Below are positions 34,903-44,863 of a DNA stretch of 64,000 nucleotides, piece by piece (position 1 is the first letter of the stretch; each line of letters starts with the position of its first letter). This stretch comes from Pseudoalteromonas ulvae UL12 (GTDB lineage Bacteria; Pseudomonadota; Gammaproteobacteria; Enterobacterales; Alteromonadaceae), in assembly GCF_014925405.1 (NCBI RefSeq), contig NZ_AQHJ01000026.1, positions 96,010-160,009 of the forward strand, in the 5' to 3' direction. Below the pieces are notes generated by a model that was given only the letters and a program-made list of their open reading frames with translations, did no database searches and was not told the DNA's origin. A program made the position numbers and the translations under genes.

Positions 34903-37296
34903 ATGCATAAAAAACCCATCGTTTCTGCCGCGATATCAAACGACTTGCCCGAGCTACAGCAAAAAAGCCAGCAATTAAGTATTATCAATCGTTTTTCGCT
35001 ATCGCTGATAGAAATCAATGAACTCGATGAGCTTTTTCATTATGTCACCACCGAAGTGGTCAGCCAATTAGGCTTTGTCGACTGCGTTATTTATTTGTGT
35101 GATTACTCACGTCAAGTATTGACGCAAGTAGCGGCAAGAGGTGATAAATCGGCCGATGAAGACTACATTATCGCGCAGCAGCAAATTCCGCTTAATGCGG
35201 GGATCACAGGCTATGTTGCAAAAACAGGTCTGCCCTTATTGATTGATGATGTCTCCAATGATCCGCGTTATTTAGCCGACTCTCGCCCTGCATTGTCTGA
35301 GTTATGTGTTCCGCTAATCTACAATCATCAGGTCTTAGGTGTAATTGATTGTGAGCACCCACTTACACATTATTTTACAGATGAGCACTTAGAAATTTTG
35401 ACTACAGTGGCATCTATGCTCAGTGCAAAAATCAACCAGTGCCACACTCTGATTGATTTGAAGCAAACTGTGCAACAGCTCAATCAAGCGCAAACTCTCG
35501 AAAAAGGCATGCTACAAATAGCCAGCCTCACATACGAATCTGCAGACGTTGATCTTTTTTATCAAGACTTGCACCACATCGTTAAGTCGCTCATTAATGC
35601 ACAAAACTTGTTTATTGCCCTATATGAGAAAAAAACCGGTATTTTAGAAATTCCTTATATTGTTGAAGCAGGCGTGCGCAATACTGCACAAAAACGCTTC
35701 AATACTAAGCAATTTAGCAACACGGCCTCTGTGTATTTGATCAAATCCAATCGTTCCATGTTGCTCAATCAAGCGGATTACCTCTCTCATATTGAGCAAG
35801 GGCATTTCGAACTGGTTGGCGGATTGCCCCACTCGTGGCTTGGGGTGCCATTTGAAGTCAACAATGCCTACAACGGCATTGTGGTGGTACAAAGTTATGA
35901 TGAGCAATATCAATATACCCAGCACGATTTAGATATTCTCACCTACATTAGTCGACAAATTAGCTTAGCTATTAACCGAGAGCTCGCCCGACAAAGCTTA
36001 GAGCACAAAGTGATGCATGATGAATTAACTGGCCTGGCTAATCGTGCTTTATTAATCGATCGGTTTAATCAAGCGATTAGTCGGTTTTCAAGGCAGTCTA
36101 ATCACAGTATGCACGCATTACTTTACTTAGACTTTGATCGATTCAAGATAATCAATGATACCCTTGGTCACCAAGTGGGTGATAAATTTTTAATCGAAAT
36201 ATGCGCCATTATTCAAAGCTGTATCCGACAAATAGATACCTTAGCCCGATTAGGGGGTGATGAATTCGCTATTTTAGTTGAAGATATTCAATCAACCCAT
36301 GAAGTTGAAAGCTTAGTGAAACGCATTCAAAAAGCGCTTGAAGATCCCATCGAGATTGATGGTAATTTGCTACAAGGTTCAACCAGTATCGGCGTTGCAT
36401 TTGCGTGCCATGAAACTGATGTCGCGTACAAAATTTTACAGCGCGCTGATGCGGCGATGTACGAAGCTAAGTCATTAGGCCGAGGTCAAGTACAATTTTT
36501 TAGTGAATCGATGCGGCAAAAACTCAAAGGCGCAGCATTGCTCGAAACCGATATCCAACGCGCCATTCAACACAACGAATTTGAGCTCTACTATCAGCCC
36601 ATTTTTCGAATCGCCGATGGCAGTGTAGCAGCGTTTGAAGCGCTCGTGCGCTGGCATCACCCAGATAAAGGTTTTGTCACTCCTGATAGTTTTATACCTG
36701 TTGCTGAAGATAGCGGTTTGATTATGCAGCTGGACTTACACCTCCTCGAACAAGCTGCCAAACAGTTGCAGTGCTGGCAAAAGACGATAAAGACTCCGTT
36801 TAGGATCACTGTTAATGTTTCTTCACGGCATTTTGCTAATCTCGATTTTGTGAGTTTTATTGATAATTTGTATCAAAGTTATCAACTTAAACCCGGTAGT
36901 TTATGTATCGAGATCACCGAGTCAGGCTTAATCGCAAATTTAAGCTTAGCAACAAAAATTATCGAAGGGTTAGCACCACATCAAGTCAAACTCTGTTTGG
37001 ATGATTTTGGCACTGGTTATTCGGCATTGGGTTATTTACACCAACTCCCGATCCACGTACTCAAGATTGATAAAAGCTTTATCGATAATTTAAAAGATGG
37101 CAAAAACAATCCATTAGTCGAAGCAATACTGACATTGGCAGTATCGCTCGAACTGGATGTGGTTGCAGAGGGAATAGAGCAACAAAGCCAATTAGATGTG
37201 CTGAAGCAAACCAACTGTGATTACGGACAAGGCTTCTTAGTTGCCAAACCCATGCCTGCAGCGGAAGCCATTTTATATCTTAACGAGCACAAATAG
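34903..37296 (+). CDS. GAF-GGDEF-EAL cyclic-di-GMP protein
   Basis: A 797-residue cytoplasmic protein (no membrane segment). Two GAF-type sensor regions (about 25-180 and 205-355) precede a diguanylate cyclase domain with an intact LARLGGDEFAILVED and an inhibitory I-site RQID five residues before it, then an EAL phosphodiesterase domain with FEALVRWHHP, NVSSRHF, ITESGL, LDDFGTGYSAL, KIDKSFI and VVAEGIE. All key residues of both enzyme domains are visible, so it could both make and break cyclic-di-GMP. The ATG at 34903 or a TTG 12 nt upstream may be the start; neither has a clear ribosome binding site. Confidence 0.92.
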   Translation: MHKKPIVSAAISNDLPELQQKSQQLSIINRFSLSLIEINELDELFHYVTTEVVSQLGFVDCVIYLCDYSRQVLTQVAARGDKSADEDYIIAQQQIPLNAGITGYVAKTGLPLLIDDVSNDPRYLADSRPALSELCVPLIYNHQVLGVIDCEHPLTHYFTDEHLEILTTVASMLSAKINQCHTLIDLKQTVQQLNQAQTLEKGMLQIASLTYESADVDLFYQDLHHIVKSLINAQNLFIALYEKKTGILEIPYIVEAGVRNTAQKRFNTKQFSNTASVYLIKSNRSMLLNQADYLSHIEQGHFELVGGLPHSWLGVPFEVNNAYNGIVVVQSYDEQYQYTQHDLDILTYISRQISLAINRELARQSLEHKVMHDELTGLANRALLIDRFNQAISRFSRQSNHSMHALLYLDFDRFKIINDTLGHQVGDKFLIEICAIIQSCIRQIDTLARLGGDEFAILVEDIQSTHEVESLVKRIQKALEDPIEIDGNLLQGSTSIGVAFACHETDVAYKILQRADAAMYEAKSLGRGQVQFFSESMRQKLKGAALLETDIQRAIQHNEFELYYQPIFRIADGSVAAFEALVRWHHPDKGFVTPDSFIPVAEDSGLIMQLDLHLLEQAAKQLQCWQKTIKTPFRITVNVSSRHFANLDFVSFIDNLYQSYQLKPGSLCIEITESGLIANLSLATKIIEGLAPHQVKLCLDDFGTGYSALGYLHQLPIHVLKIDKSFIDNLKDGKNNPLVEAILTLAVSLELDVVAEGIEQQSQLDVLKQTNCDYGQGFLVAKPMPAAEAILYLNEHK

Positions 37297-37311
37297 GTAA
37301 ACAGCAGGCAC

Positions 37312-37339
37312 AAAAAAAGCGACTGACGTCGCTTTTTTC
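37312..37339 (+). terminator. Terminator of the GGDEF-EAL gene
   Basis: AAAAAAAGCGAC, loop TGAC, GTCGCTTTTTTCA, 16 bp after the stop. It may also end the tRNA-Ser transcript on the other strand. Confidence 0.88.
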
Positions 37340-37345
37340 AAATAA

Positions 37346-37433
37346 TGGCGGTGAGGGAGGGATTCGAACCCTCGATACGTTTCCGTATACACACTTTCCA
37401 GGCGTGCTCCTTCGGCCACTCGGACACCTCACC
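37346..37433 (-). tRNA. tRNA-Ser (GGA anticodon)
   Basis: The minus strand gives an 88-nt cloverleaf starting GGTGAGGTGTCCGAGTGG, with anticodon loop CTGGAAA (anticodon GGA), a long class II variable arm, GGTTCGAATCC T arm and an encoded CCA. Confidence 0.95.
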
Positions 37434-37591
37434 TCGCTTACACTGATATTATTTATTCAGTATGTTGTAAAGAAACACTTTACTGCATTGAGCGCCAATG
37501 CGCTGCGTATAGTATTCAATCGTGTTAAACGCTGCAAGGCTTTTCTGCCAATTGGCGTTTAACTGATGATTAATTAGACGCTTAGACTATT

Positions 37592-38644
37592 TTAGCCATT
37601 TTTAGCTAAGGTGATAGTGGCTGCAAAATCTAACATGCGATTGAGCGAACGTAGTGCCCCTTCACGTAAGTCCATATCAACAAACACTTCTCGGCCTTGC
37701 GGCTGTGTTAATGCTTCTTCAATCGCTTTGAGGCCATTCATCGCCATCCAAGGACAATGCGCACATGTTTTACACGTTGCGCCTTCACCAGCGGTAGGAG
37801 CAGCAAAGAACTCTTTATCTGGGCATAGTTGCTGCATTTTATAAAAAATACCGCGATCAGTGGCCACGATGAACTTTTGGTTATCCATTGTTTGCGCGGC
37901 TTTTATTAGCTGGCTTGTTGAGCCGACTGCATCGGCTAAATCAACAATCTCTTGCGGTGACTCAGGATGAACGAGCACACCCGCATCTGGATGAAGCGCT
38001 TTCATATCTTTGAGCGCTTTGGTTTTGAATTCATCATGAACAATGCATGCGCCATTCCACATGATCATGTCAGCGCCCGTATTTTTTTGGATATAGGCAC
38101 CTAAATGTTTGTCAGGTCCCCAAATGATTTTCTCACCTAGTTCATCCAAATGCTCCACTATTTCGAGGGCGCAGCTTGACGTCACGATCCAATCTGCACG
38201 CGCTTTAACGGCAGTTGACGTATTGGCATACACCACCACTTTACGGTCTGGGTGTTGATCACAAAAAGCGGAAAACTCTTCGATTGGACATCCCACATCA
38301 AGTGAGCAAGTTGCTTCAAGTGTTGGCATCACAACTGTTTTTTCAGGAGTGAGTATTTTGGCTGTTTCACCCATAAAGCGCACACCGGCCACAACAATTG
38401 TTTTAGCAGGGTGCTTGCTACCAAAGCGTGCCATTTCAAGTGAGTCTGCTACGCAACCACCGGTTTCTTCAGCTAAGGCTTGAATTTCAGGATCGGTATA
38501 GTAATGAGCAACAAGTACTGCATTTTTATCTATCAGTAATTGCTTGATACGCGCTTTATAAGCCGCTTTTTCATCTTCATTTAAAGGCATTGGTTTAGGA
38601 GGAAAAATATAATCCTCAGGCATAATCTGTTCAGCTAGACTCAT
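37592..38644 (-). CDS. nadA: Quinolinate synthase A
   Basis: A 350-residue [4Fe-4S] enzyme condensing iminoaspartate with dihydroxyacetone phosphate in NAD synthesis. Cluster-binding cysteines and context are visible in [29 protein letters not shown] and [36 protein letters not shown] is the substrate-site region near residue 37. The ATG at 38644 is preferred over a GTG 21 nt upstream on length. A weak promoter with TATAAT lies upstream; no terminator separates it clearly from the tRNA-Lys array on the same strand. Confidence 0.95.
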   Translation of the reverse strand: MSLAEQIMPEDYIFPPKPMPLNEDEKAAYKARIKQLLIDKNAVLVAHYYTDPEIQALAEETGGCVADSLEMARFGSKHPAKTIVVAGVRFMGETAKILTPEKTVVMPTLEATCSLDVGCPIEEFSAFCDQHPDRKVVVYANTSTAVKARADWIVTSSCALEIVEHLDELGEKIIWGPDKHLGAYIQKNTGADMIMWNGACIVHDEFKTKALKDMKALHPDAGVLVHPESPQEIVDLADAVGSTSQLIKAAQTMDNQKFIVATDRGIFYKMQQLCPDKEFFAAPTAGEGATCKTCAHCPWMAMNGLKAIEEALTQPQGREVFVDMDLREGALRSLNRMLDFAATITLAKNG

Positions 38645-38767
38645 TTTCTCGACCACAAAGTCCACATTAAAAATTGCTGCGAATTATACGTAAAACTGAG
38701 TGTAAAAGACAGTATTGTGGCAAAAGTATGAATAATGATTGAAAATCAAATAGAAGCTATTTAGGAG

Positions 38768-38843
38768 TGGTGGGTCATGATGGACTTGAACCATCGACCA
38801 ATGGATTAAAAGTCCACTGCTCTACCAACTGAGCTAATGACCC
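38768..38843 (-). tRNA. tRNA-Lys (UUU), array copy 1 (promoter-distal)
   Basis: Minus strand: 76 nt, GGGTCATTAGCTCAGTTGG start, anticodon loop CTTTTAA (anticodon TTT), GGTTCAAGTCC T arm and an encoded CCA. It is the last gene transcribed and faces nadA. Confidence 0.97.
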
Positions 38844-38912
38844 GCTCGATTGTTTCTATTTATATCCCGATGAAAGCGTTCGGCTGCTTAGTTAAATACG
38901 TAACTAAAAACG

Positions 38913-38988
38913 TGGTGGGTCATGATGGACTTGAACCATCGACCAATGGATTAAAAGTCCACTGCTCTACCAACTGAGCTAATGACCC
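38913..38988 (-). tRNA. tRNA-Lys (UUU), array copy 2
   Basis: Identical to copy 1, including the encoded CCA. The right-hand spacer has the CGATTG and CGGCTGC forms. Confidence 0.97.
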
Positions 38989-39057
38989 GCTCGATTGTTT
39001 CTATTTATATCCCGATGAAAGCGTTCGGCTGCTTAGTTAAATACGTAACTAAAAACG

Positions 39058-39133
39058 TGGTGGGTCATGATGGACTTGAACCATCGACCAATGGATTAAA
39101 AGTCCACTGCTCTACCAACTGAGCTAATGACCC
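39058..39133 (-). tRNA. tRNA-Lys (UUU), array copy 3
   Basis: Identical tRNA; spacer as in copy 2. Confidence 0.97.
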
Positions 39134-39202
39134 GCTCGATTGTTTCTATTTATATCCCGATGAAAGCGTTCGGCTGCTTAGTTAAATACGTAACTAAAAA
39201 CG

Positions 39203-39278
39203 TGGTGGGTCATGATGGACTTGAACCATCGACCAATGGATTAAAAGTCCACTGCTCTACCAACTGAGCTAATGACCC
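39203..39278 (-). tRNA. tRNA-Lys (UUU), array copy 4
   Basis: Identical tRNA; spacer as in copy 2. Confidence 0.97.
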
Positions 39279-39347
39279 GCTCGATTGTTTCTATTTATAT
39301 CCCGATGAAAGCGTTCGGCTGCTTAGTTAAATACGTAACTAAAAACG

Positions 39348-39423
39348 TGGTGGGTCATGATGGACTTGAACCATCGACCAATGGATTAAAAGTCCACTGC
39401 TCTACCAACTGAGCTAATGACCC
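39348..39423 (-). tRNA. tRNA-Lys (UUU), array copy 5
   Basis: Identical tRNA. The right-hand spacer has two private changes (TTTCTGTTTATAT and GTTAAGTACG). Confidence 0.97.
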
Positions 39424-39492
39424 GCTCGATTGTTTCTGTTTATATCCCGATGAAAGCGTTCGGCTGCTTAGTTAAGTACGTAACTAAAAACG

Positions 39493-39568
39493 TGGTGGGT
39501 CATGATGGACTTGAACCATCGACCAATGGATTAAAAGTCCACTGCTCTACCAACTGAGCTAATGACCC
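39493..39568 (-). tRNA. tRNA-Lys (UUU), array copy 6
   Basis: Identical tRNA. The spacer mixes the two types: CGACTG with CGGCTGC. Confidence 0.97.
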
Positions 39569-39637
39569 GCTCGACTGTTTCTATTTATATCCCGATGAAA
39601 GCGTTCGGCTGCTTAGTTAAATACGTAACTAAAAACG

Positions 39638-39713
39638 TGGTGGGTCATGATGGACTTGAACCATCGACCAATGGATTAAAAGTCCACTGCTCTACCAACT
39701 GAGCTAATGACCC
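39638..39713 (-). tRNA. tRNA-Lys (UUU), array copy 7
   Basis: Identical tRNA. The spacer mixes CGATTG with CGGTTGC. Confidence 0.97.
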
Positions 39714-39782
39714 GCTCGATTGTTTCTATTTATATCCCGATGAAAGCGTTCGGTTGCTTAGTTAAATACGTAACTAAAAACG

Positions 39783-39858
39783 TGGTGGGTCATGATGGAC
39801 TTGAACCATCGACCAATGGATTAAAAGTCCACTGCTCTACCAACTGAGCTAATGACCC
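39783..39858 (-). tRNA. tRNA-Lys (UUU), array copy 8
   Basis: Identical tRNA. The spacer is the most divergent (GCACTCGGTTTCTTAG). Confidence 0.97.
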
Positions 39859-39927
39859 GCTCGATTGTTTCTATTTATATCCCGATGAAAGCACTCGGTT
39901 TCTTAGTTAAATACGTAACTAAAAACG

Positions 39928-40003
39928 TGGTGGGTCATGATGGACTTGAACCATCGACCAATGGATTAAAAGTCCACTGCTCTACCAACTGAGCTAATGA
40001 CCC
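39928..40003 (-). tRNA. tRNA-Lys (UUU), array copy 9
   Basis: Identical tRNA; first of the uniform right-hand type (CGACTG, CGGTTGC). Confidence 0.97.
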
Positions 40004-40072
40004 GCTCGACTGTTTCTATTTATATCCCGATGAAAGCGTTCGGTTGCTTAGTTAAATACGTAACTAAAAACG

Positions 40073-40148
40073 TGGTGGGTCATGATGGACTTGAACCATC
40101 GACCAATGGATTAAAAGTCCACTGCTCTACCAACTGAGCTAATGACCC
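40073..40148 (-). tRNA. tRNA-Lys (UUU), array copy 10
   Basis: Identical tRNA and right-type spacer. Confidence 0.97.
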
Positions 40149-40217
40149 GCTCGACTGTTTCTATTTATATCCCGATGAAAGCGTTCGGTTGCTTAGTTAA
40201 ATACGTAACTAAAAACG

Positions 40218-40293
40218 TGGTGGGTCATGATGGACTTGAACCATCGACCAATGGATTAAAAGTCCACTGCTCTACCAACTGAGCTAATGACCC
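40218..40293 (-). tRNA. tRNA-Lys (UUU), array copy 11
   Basis: Identical tRNA and right-type spacer. Confidence 0.97.
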
Positions 40294-40362
40294 GCTCGAC
40301 TGTTTCTATTTATATCCCGATGAAAGCGTTCGGTTGCTTAGTTAAATACGTAACTAAAAACG

Positions 40363-40438
40363 TGGTGGGTCATGATGGACTTGAACCATCGACCAATGGA
40401 TTAAAAGTCCACTGCTCTACCAACTGAGCTAATGACCC
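40363..40438 (-). tRNA. tRNA-Lys (UUU), array copy 12
   Basis: Identical tRNA and right-type spacer. Confidence 0.97.
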
Positions 40439-40507
40439 GCTCGACTGTTTCTATTTATATCCCGATGAAAGCGTTCGGTTGCTTAGTTAAATACGTAACT
40501 AAAAACG

Positions 40508-40583
40508 TGGTGGGTCATGATGGACTTGAACCATCGACCAATGGATTAAAAGTCCACTGCTCTACCAACTGAGCTAATGACCC
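40508..40583 (-). tRNA. tRNA-Lys (UUU), array copy 13
   Basis: Identical tRNA and right-type spacer. Confidence 0.97.
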
Positions 40584-40652
40584 GCTCGACTGTTTCTATT
40601 TATATCCCGATGAAAGCGTTCGGTTGCTTAGTTAAATACGTAACTAAAAACG

Positions 40653-40728
40653 TGGTGGGTCATGATGGACTTGAACCATCGACCAATGGATTAAAAGTCC
40701 ACTGCTCTACCAACTGAGCTAATGACCC
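40653..40728 (-). tRNA. tRNA-Lys (UUU), array copy 14
   Basis: Identical tRNA and right-type spacer. Confidence 0.97.
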
Positions 40729-40797
40729 GCTCGACTGTTTCTATTTATATCCCGATGAAAGCGTTCGGTTGCTTAGTTAAATACGTAACTAAAAACG

Positions 40798-40873
40798 TGG
40801 TGGGTCATGATGGACTTGAACCATCGACCAATGGATTAAAAGTCCACTGCTCTACCAACTGAGCTAATGACCC
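40798..40873 (-). tRNA. tRNA-Lys (UUU), array copy 15
   Basis: Identical tRNA and right-type spacer. Confidence 0.97.
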
Positions 40874-40942
40874 GCTCGACTGTTTCTATTTATATCCCGA
40901 TGAAAGCGTTCGGTTGCTTAGTTAAATACGTAACTAAAAACG

Positions 40943-41018
40943 TGGTGGGTCATGATGGACTTGAACCATCGACCAATGGATTAAAAGTCCACTGCTCTAC
41001 CAACTGAGCTAATGACCC
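40943..41018 (-). tRNA. tRNA-Lys (UUU), array copy 16 (promoter-proximal)
   Basis: Identical tRNA. Its upstream flank keeps CGACTGTTTCTATTTA and then diverges into the promoter region. Confidence 0.97.
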
Positions 41019-41100
41019 GCTCGACTGTTTCTATTTAAATTTAAGTTTATTAAGCCTTAAACTGACACAGTCATTCGTTAGGTAACTAACTAGCGGCTGC

Positions 41101-41136
41101 GGGCGCTTATAATACTTATTTAAATATTGAGTGCAA
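41101..41136 (-). promoter_or_regulatory. Stable-RNA-type promoter of the tRNA-Lys array
   Basis: Minus strand TTGCAC (41136-41131), 16-bp spacer, TATTAT (41114-41109), then a GC-rich discriminator starting AAGCGCCCGC. GC-rich discriminators mark stringently controlled rRNA and tRNA promoters (established knowledge). It lies about 90 bp upstream of copy 16. Confidence 0.65.
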
Positions 41137-41221
41137 CCTAAAAATCCATTTTTCTTTAGTTTTTACACTTGGTTGACTAATTTTAGACCGCTTTAACTAA
41201 AAAGCAGTCTAAAATTGCTTT

Positions 41222-41971
41222 TTACAGTTTTGCTATCCGATCAATTGCGAGTTTTGCTGCCGTTGAATCAGGGTATTGTTCGATTAAACTTTGCAGAATT
41301 TTTTTCGCTTCAGGAATGTTATTTTGCTTTTGATGGACAGTTGCCAGCTTCAACATCGCATCTGGGCGCTTATTTGAATTAGGGAACTGTTCAACAACAG
41401 CGGCAAAATGAGTTTTAGCCGTATCGTCATCACTTTTCATTGATAATAATTGGCCTAACCAATAATGCGCATTGGGCACATACACTGAATCTGGGTATTG
41501 ACCCAGAAATGCTTGGAACTGCGGAATCGCTTGCTCATAGCGTTTATCTTGCATGATCATCTGAACGGCACGGTCATACGCATCATTTTCAGACAAATTA
41601 CTACTAATGGGTGATGCTGCGCTATCCACTGCCTCTGGTGAGACACTAGTCGGCTGACTGTATGCACTAGAGACCCGTTCTTCAATCTCTTGATACAGCT
41701 CACGCTGACGCTGTAGCATTTTCTCTATTTTATAGCCTTGCTCTTCAGTAGTGCCACGTAACTGGTTCACTTCATCTTGCAAGATTTGAAATTGTTGTTG
41801 TAACTCAACTTGTAATAAGTTGCGTGATTTAATCATGTTTTCCAGAGCGGCTAAGCGTGTTTCAATATCGCTTGGACTATTTGCAATATCAGAAACAGGA
41901 GCGGGAGCAGCCCAAACTTGGGTGCTCCCGCTCAAAAGAATAGCCGCCAAAATAATTTTTGGCTTCATCAT
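41222..41971 (-). CDS. cpoB: Cell division coordinator CpoB (YbgF)
   Basis: A 249-residue periplasmic protein with a signal peptide (cleavage near VWAAPAP), an N-terminal coiled coil (~35-95, LLQVELQQQFQILQDEVNQL) and C-terminal TPR repeats (~125-249, NAHYWLGQLL, DAMLKLATVH). It links the Tol-Pal system to peptidoglycan synthesis at the septum. It is the last gene of the tol-pal cluster, 14 bp after pal, as is usual. Confidence 0.93.
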   Translation of the reverse strand: MMKPKIILAAILLSGSTQVWAAPAPVSDIANSPSDIETRLAALENMIKSRNLLQVELQQQFQILQDEVNQLRGTTEEQGYKIEKMLQRQRELYQEIEERVSSAYSQPTSVSPEAVDSAASPISSNLSENDAYDRAVQMIMQDKRYEQAIPQFQAFLGQYPDSVYVPNAHYWLGQLLSMKSDDDTAKTHFAAVVEQFPNSNKRPDAMLKLATVHQKQNNIPEAKKILQSLIEQYPDSTAAKLAIDRIAKL

Positions 41972-41985
41972 CGCTTTCTTATCTA

Positions 41986-42519
41986 TTAGTAAACTAAAAC
42001 CGCACGACGGTTTTTAGCGAATGCATCTTCTGTGCGAGATTTAACGAGTGGTTTTTCTTCACCGTAACTAACAACTGAAATTTGGCTTGCTGACACACCT
42101 AAACTTTGTAGGTAAGTTGCAACCGCGTCACCACGACGCTCACCAAGCGCAATATTGTACTCTGGTGTGCCACGCTCATCGGCATGACCTTCGATCAGTA
42201 CTTTAACTGATGAGTTATTTACTAAGAAATCAGCATGAGCTTGAAGTAACTCAGCATACTGACCACTCACTGTTGCTTTGTCAAAATCGAAGTAAATGAT
42301 TTGCTCTTGACGAAGCGCTTCATATTTTTCACGTAATTTCTCTTCAGCTGTTTTCTCACGCGCAATTGTTTCAACTTGAACATTTTCTGTTTGTTCGACT
42401 TGATTTGTTTGCTCTTGCTGTACAGCACCTTCATCAACATTTGATGATGAGCTACACGCTGCTAATGTCATTACTGGCACTGCAATTAGCAGACCTTTTA
42501 AAATTTTATTAAGTTGCAT
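41986..42519 (-). CDS. pal: Peptidoglycan-associated lipoprotein
   Basis: A 177-residue outer-membrane lipoprotein. The lipobox is VMTLAACSSSSN with the acylated Cys near residue 22. The C-terminal OmpA-like domain has IIYFDFDKATVSGQY and IEGHADERGTPEYNIALGER, which contact meso-diaminopimelate. It interacts with TolB and peptidoglycan to hold the outer membrane during division. Placed after tolB with a 42-bp gap. Confidence 0.96.
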   Translation of the reverse strand: MQLNKILKGLLIAVPVMTLAACSSSSNVDEGAVQQEQTNQVEQTENVQVETIAREKTAEEKLREKYEALRQEQIIYFDFDKATVSGQYAELLQAHADFLVNNSSVKVLIEGHADERGTPEYNIALGERRGDAVATYLQSLGVSASQISVVSYGEEKPLVKSRTEDAFAKNRRAVLVY

Positions 42520-42561
42520 TGAGTTAGATTCCTTTATTAAAAATGAAACCAGTACCTATTA

Positions 42562-43917
42562 TTATAAAAATGGCGACCAAGCTGGTGCTTTAACCTGTCC
42601 GTTTGCAACAGGAAGACGCGCTTTAAAACGTCCATCCATTGAAACAAGAGCCAGGACCTGCTTATTATCGTGTAAAGTACTATAAATTATCATCGAGCCA
42701 TTTGGTGCTATGCTCGGTGATTCATCCAGTCGAGTTCGCGTGAGTACTTGAAAATCGCCTGTCTTGAGTTCTTTTTTCGCAATATGGTAACGACCCTGAG
42801 TACGATTTACCATAATTAGGTCTTTTCCATCAGGCGTTATTGAACCTGCAAGGTTCATATCACCATTAAAAGTCAACCTACGCGTTTTTCCAGTAGCTAA
42901 ATTTACGCTATAAATCTGAGCATTACCACCCCTTTCGGATGTAAAAACAATTTCCTGACTGTTTGGGTGCCAACTAGGTTCTGTGTCAATGCTACGATGG
43001 CGAGTAACGCGTCTCTCTTGACGAGTTTTGAGATCCATCACATAAACTTCAGTCGCTCCGCCTTTATCTTTAGACAAAACTAACGCTAATTTTTTGCCAT
43101 CAGGCGAAAATCTCGGGGCTCCATTGATACCACGGTGAGAAGTAAGACGCTCACGTTTACCAGTATAAATATCTTGGATATAAATTTGGCTTTGACGATT
43201 TTCAAAGGTCACATACGCTAACTTCGTACCATCTGGTGACCAATCTGGCGACATAAGAGGCTCTTTTGAGCGCAATAATACTTGTTCATTGTAACCATCA
43301 TAATCAGCGACAACTAATTGATAAGGCATTGGTTCGTCATCTCGGACAATCACATAGGCAACTTTAGTTAAAAACGCACCACGCTCACCGGTCAATGACT
43401 CATAAACAACATCACTGATTCGATGACCATAACGACGAAAGCTATCTCCTGTAATGACAGTTTGACGTGCATCTAACACATGATCTTGGTTATTCACTAA
43501 CTTTCCGTTAGTTAACATTTGTGTTTGACCACCGGTTAATTGACCGCGCAACACATCAATTAACTCATAACTAATCAAATAACGATCGCCACTTTGTTGC
43601 TCAACCGTACCAACAACGACCGCTTCAATCCCTTCGGCAGCCCAAGCACCATAATCCACTTCACTATCTTTTGATGGACGCTGGGGCATATTAATAGCAG
43701 CGATAGGATTAAATTTTCCACTTCTGCGTAAATCCGCGGCAACCACCTCAGAGATACGGCTTGGCATTTCTCCAGTACCAATGTACTTAAAAGGCACAAC
43801 ACCAATCGGCCTTGCGGAATTAACACCTTCAGTAATGAAAATTTCAAGTGCGGCAAACGCCTGTAAACTTGAAAACAGTAACGCAAAAACTGCGACATTC
43901 TTTAAACGGTTAAACAT
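42562..43917 (-). CDS. tolB: Tol-Pal translocation protein TolB
   Basis: A 451-residue periplasmic protein. A signal peptide ([15 protein letters not shown], the mature start that carries the TolA-binding N-terminus) is followed by an N-terminal D1 domain and a six-blade beta-propeller with WD-like repeats such as [33 protein letters not shown] and [17 protein letters not shown]. It docks Pal and TolA. It starts 8 bp after tolA. Confidence 0.96.
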   Translation of the reverse strand: MFNRLKNVAVFALLFSSLQAFAALEIFITEGVNSARPIGVVPFKYIGTGEMPSRISEVVAADLRRSGKFNPIAAINMPQRPSKDSEVDYGAWAAEGIEAVVVGTVEQQSGDRYLISYELIDVLRGQLTGGQTQMLTNGKLVNNQDHVLDARQTVITGDSFRRYGHRISDVVYESLTGERGAFLTKVAYVIVRDDEPMPYQLVVADYDGYNEQVLLRSKEPLMSPDWSPDGTKLAYVTFENRQSQIYIQDIYTGKRERLTSHRGINGAPRFSPDGKKLALVLSKDKGGATEVYVMDLKTRQERRVTRHRSIDTEPSWHPNSQEIVFTSERGGNAQIYSVNLATGKTRRLTFNGDMNLAGSITPDGKDLIMVNRTQGRYHIAKKELKTGDFQVLTRTRLDESPSIAPNGSMIIYSTLHDNKQVLALVSMDGRFKARLPVANGQVKAPAWSPFL

Positions 43918-43925
43918 ACGACCTC

Positions 43926-44861
43926 TTATAGCTCAGGTTTAAATGTTAAATTAATATTTTTAAGCTGCTCAAATACATCTTTATCTTTTGAAACGGGTAA
44001 CGTGTCAGCCATGCGAATAGCGCGAATGACCGCTTCGCAAACCAATTTATCACCACCAAGCGACTCAACTTTCGTGACAAATCCTGATGATGCAAGACGG
44101 ATATTGACCTTACACTGTTTGCCTTTCATTTTCTCATCTTGCAATAAATTTTGCTGAATACGCGCTTGGATCATTGCTTGGTACTTTTCAACTTCAGTTA
44201 ATACTTGCTGTTGGCGCGCTCGATTACGTGCAGCCTGCTCTTGTGCCAATTGCTCTTGCATCATTTGCTCTTGCTGCGCTTGTAACCGTTTTCGCTCAGC
44301 TTCTGCTTTGGCTGCTTGTTCTTTCGCTACGCGTTCAGCCTCAGCTTTTTTCAGCGCTTCTTCTTGCTTTCTACGCTCAGCGAGGGCATTTTTAGCCGCC
44401 TGCTCAGATTGTTTTTTTGCTTCCTCGGCTTCTTTAGCTTTACGTTGTTCAGATTGTTGTTTTTTCTTCGCATCAGCCGCTGCTTTGTCGGCTTTTTGCT
44501 TTTCTAACTCTTTTTGCTTACGCTGTTGCTCAAGCTTTTTAATGCGACGCGCTTCCGCTTCGCGTTGTTTTTTTGCATCACTCGCACGCTTTTCAAGATC
44601 GCTGATCCGCTTTTGCTCTTGACGTTTTTGTTCTGCATCTTTATTTTTTAACTCTTCAATGCGTTTTGCAACCGCTTGCTGATCAACTGAAATTGCTTCA
44701 ACAGCTTGCTTATTATCAGGAGTTACAGGTGAATTTAATTGCACCTCTAAAACACGAGGCTCAGGTGCAGGGAAACTCGCACTTAATACTAAGACCACGA
44801 CAATAGCCACATGCAACACAGAAGATTTTGCGAGTGATGGGAGTACTTCTTTAAAAACCAC
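43926..44861 (-). CDS. tolA: Cell envelope protein TolA
   Basis: A 311-residue inner-membrane protein with one N-terminal helix ([17 protein letters not shown]), a very long Lys/Ala/Glu/Gln-rich helical domain (~60-215) and a C-terminal globular domain (~220-311, [20 protein letters not shown]) that binds TolB and Pal. It is shorter than E. coli TolA (421), mainly in the helical domain. It lies 2 bp after tolR in the operon. Confidence 0.94.
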   Translation of the reverse strand: MVFKEVLPSLAKSSVLHVAIVVVLVLSASFPAPEPRVLEVQLNSPVTPDNKQAVEAISVDQQAVAKRIEELKNKDAEQKRQEQKRISDLEKRASDAKKQREAEARRIKKLEQQRKQKELEKQKADKAAADAKKKQQSEQRKAKEAEEAKKQSEQAAKNALAERRKQEEALKKAEAERVAKEQAAKAEAERKRLQAQQEQMMQEQLAQEQAARNRARQQQVLTEVEKYQAMIQARIQQNLLQDEKMKGKQCKVNIRLASSGFVTKVESLGGDKLVCEAVIRAIRMADTLPVSKDKDVFEQLKNINLTFKPEL

Positions 44862-44863
44862 GT

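Larger units (their letters stand above)
38768..41018 (-). repeat. Tandem array of 16 tRNA-Lys genes, 145-bp period
   Basis: Sixteen tRNA genes recur on an exact 145-bp step: 76 bp of tRNA plus a 69-bp spacer. The tRNAs appear identical; the spacers carry only a few substitutions. The spacer includes the inverted repeat TTAGTTA/TAACTAA. Spacers to the left mostly read CGATTG and CGGCTGC, while those to the right read CGACTG and CGGTTGC. Confidence 0.97.

Noticed and set aside
38768..41018. Regularly spaced repeats that could be read as a CRISPR array
   Set aside because: The 76-bp repeat is a complete tRNA-Lys with encoded CCA, and the spacers are themselves nearly identical.
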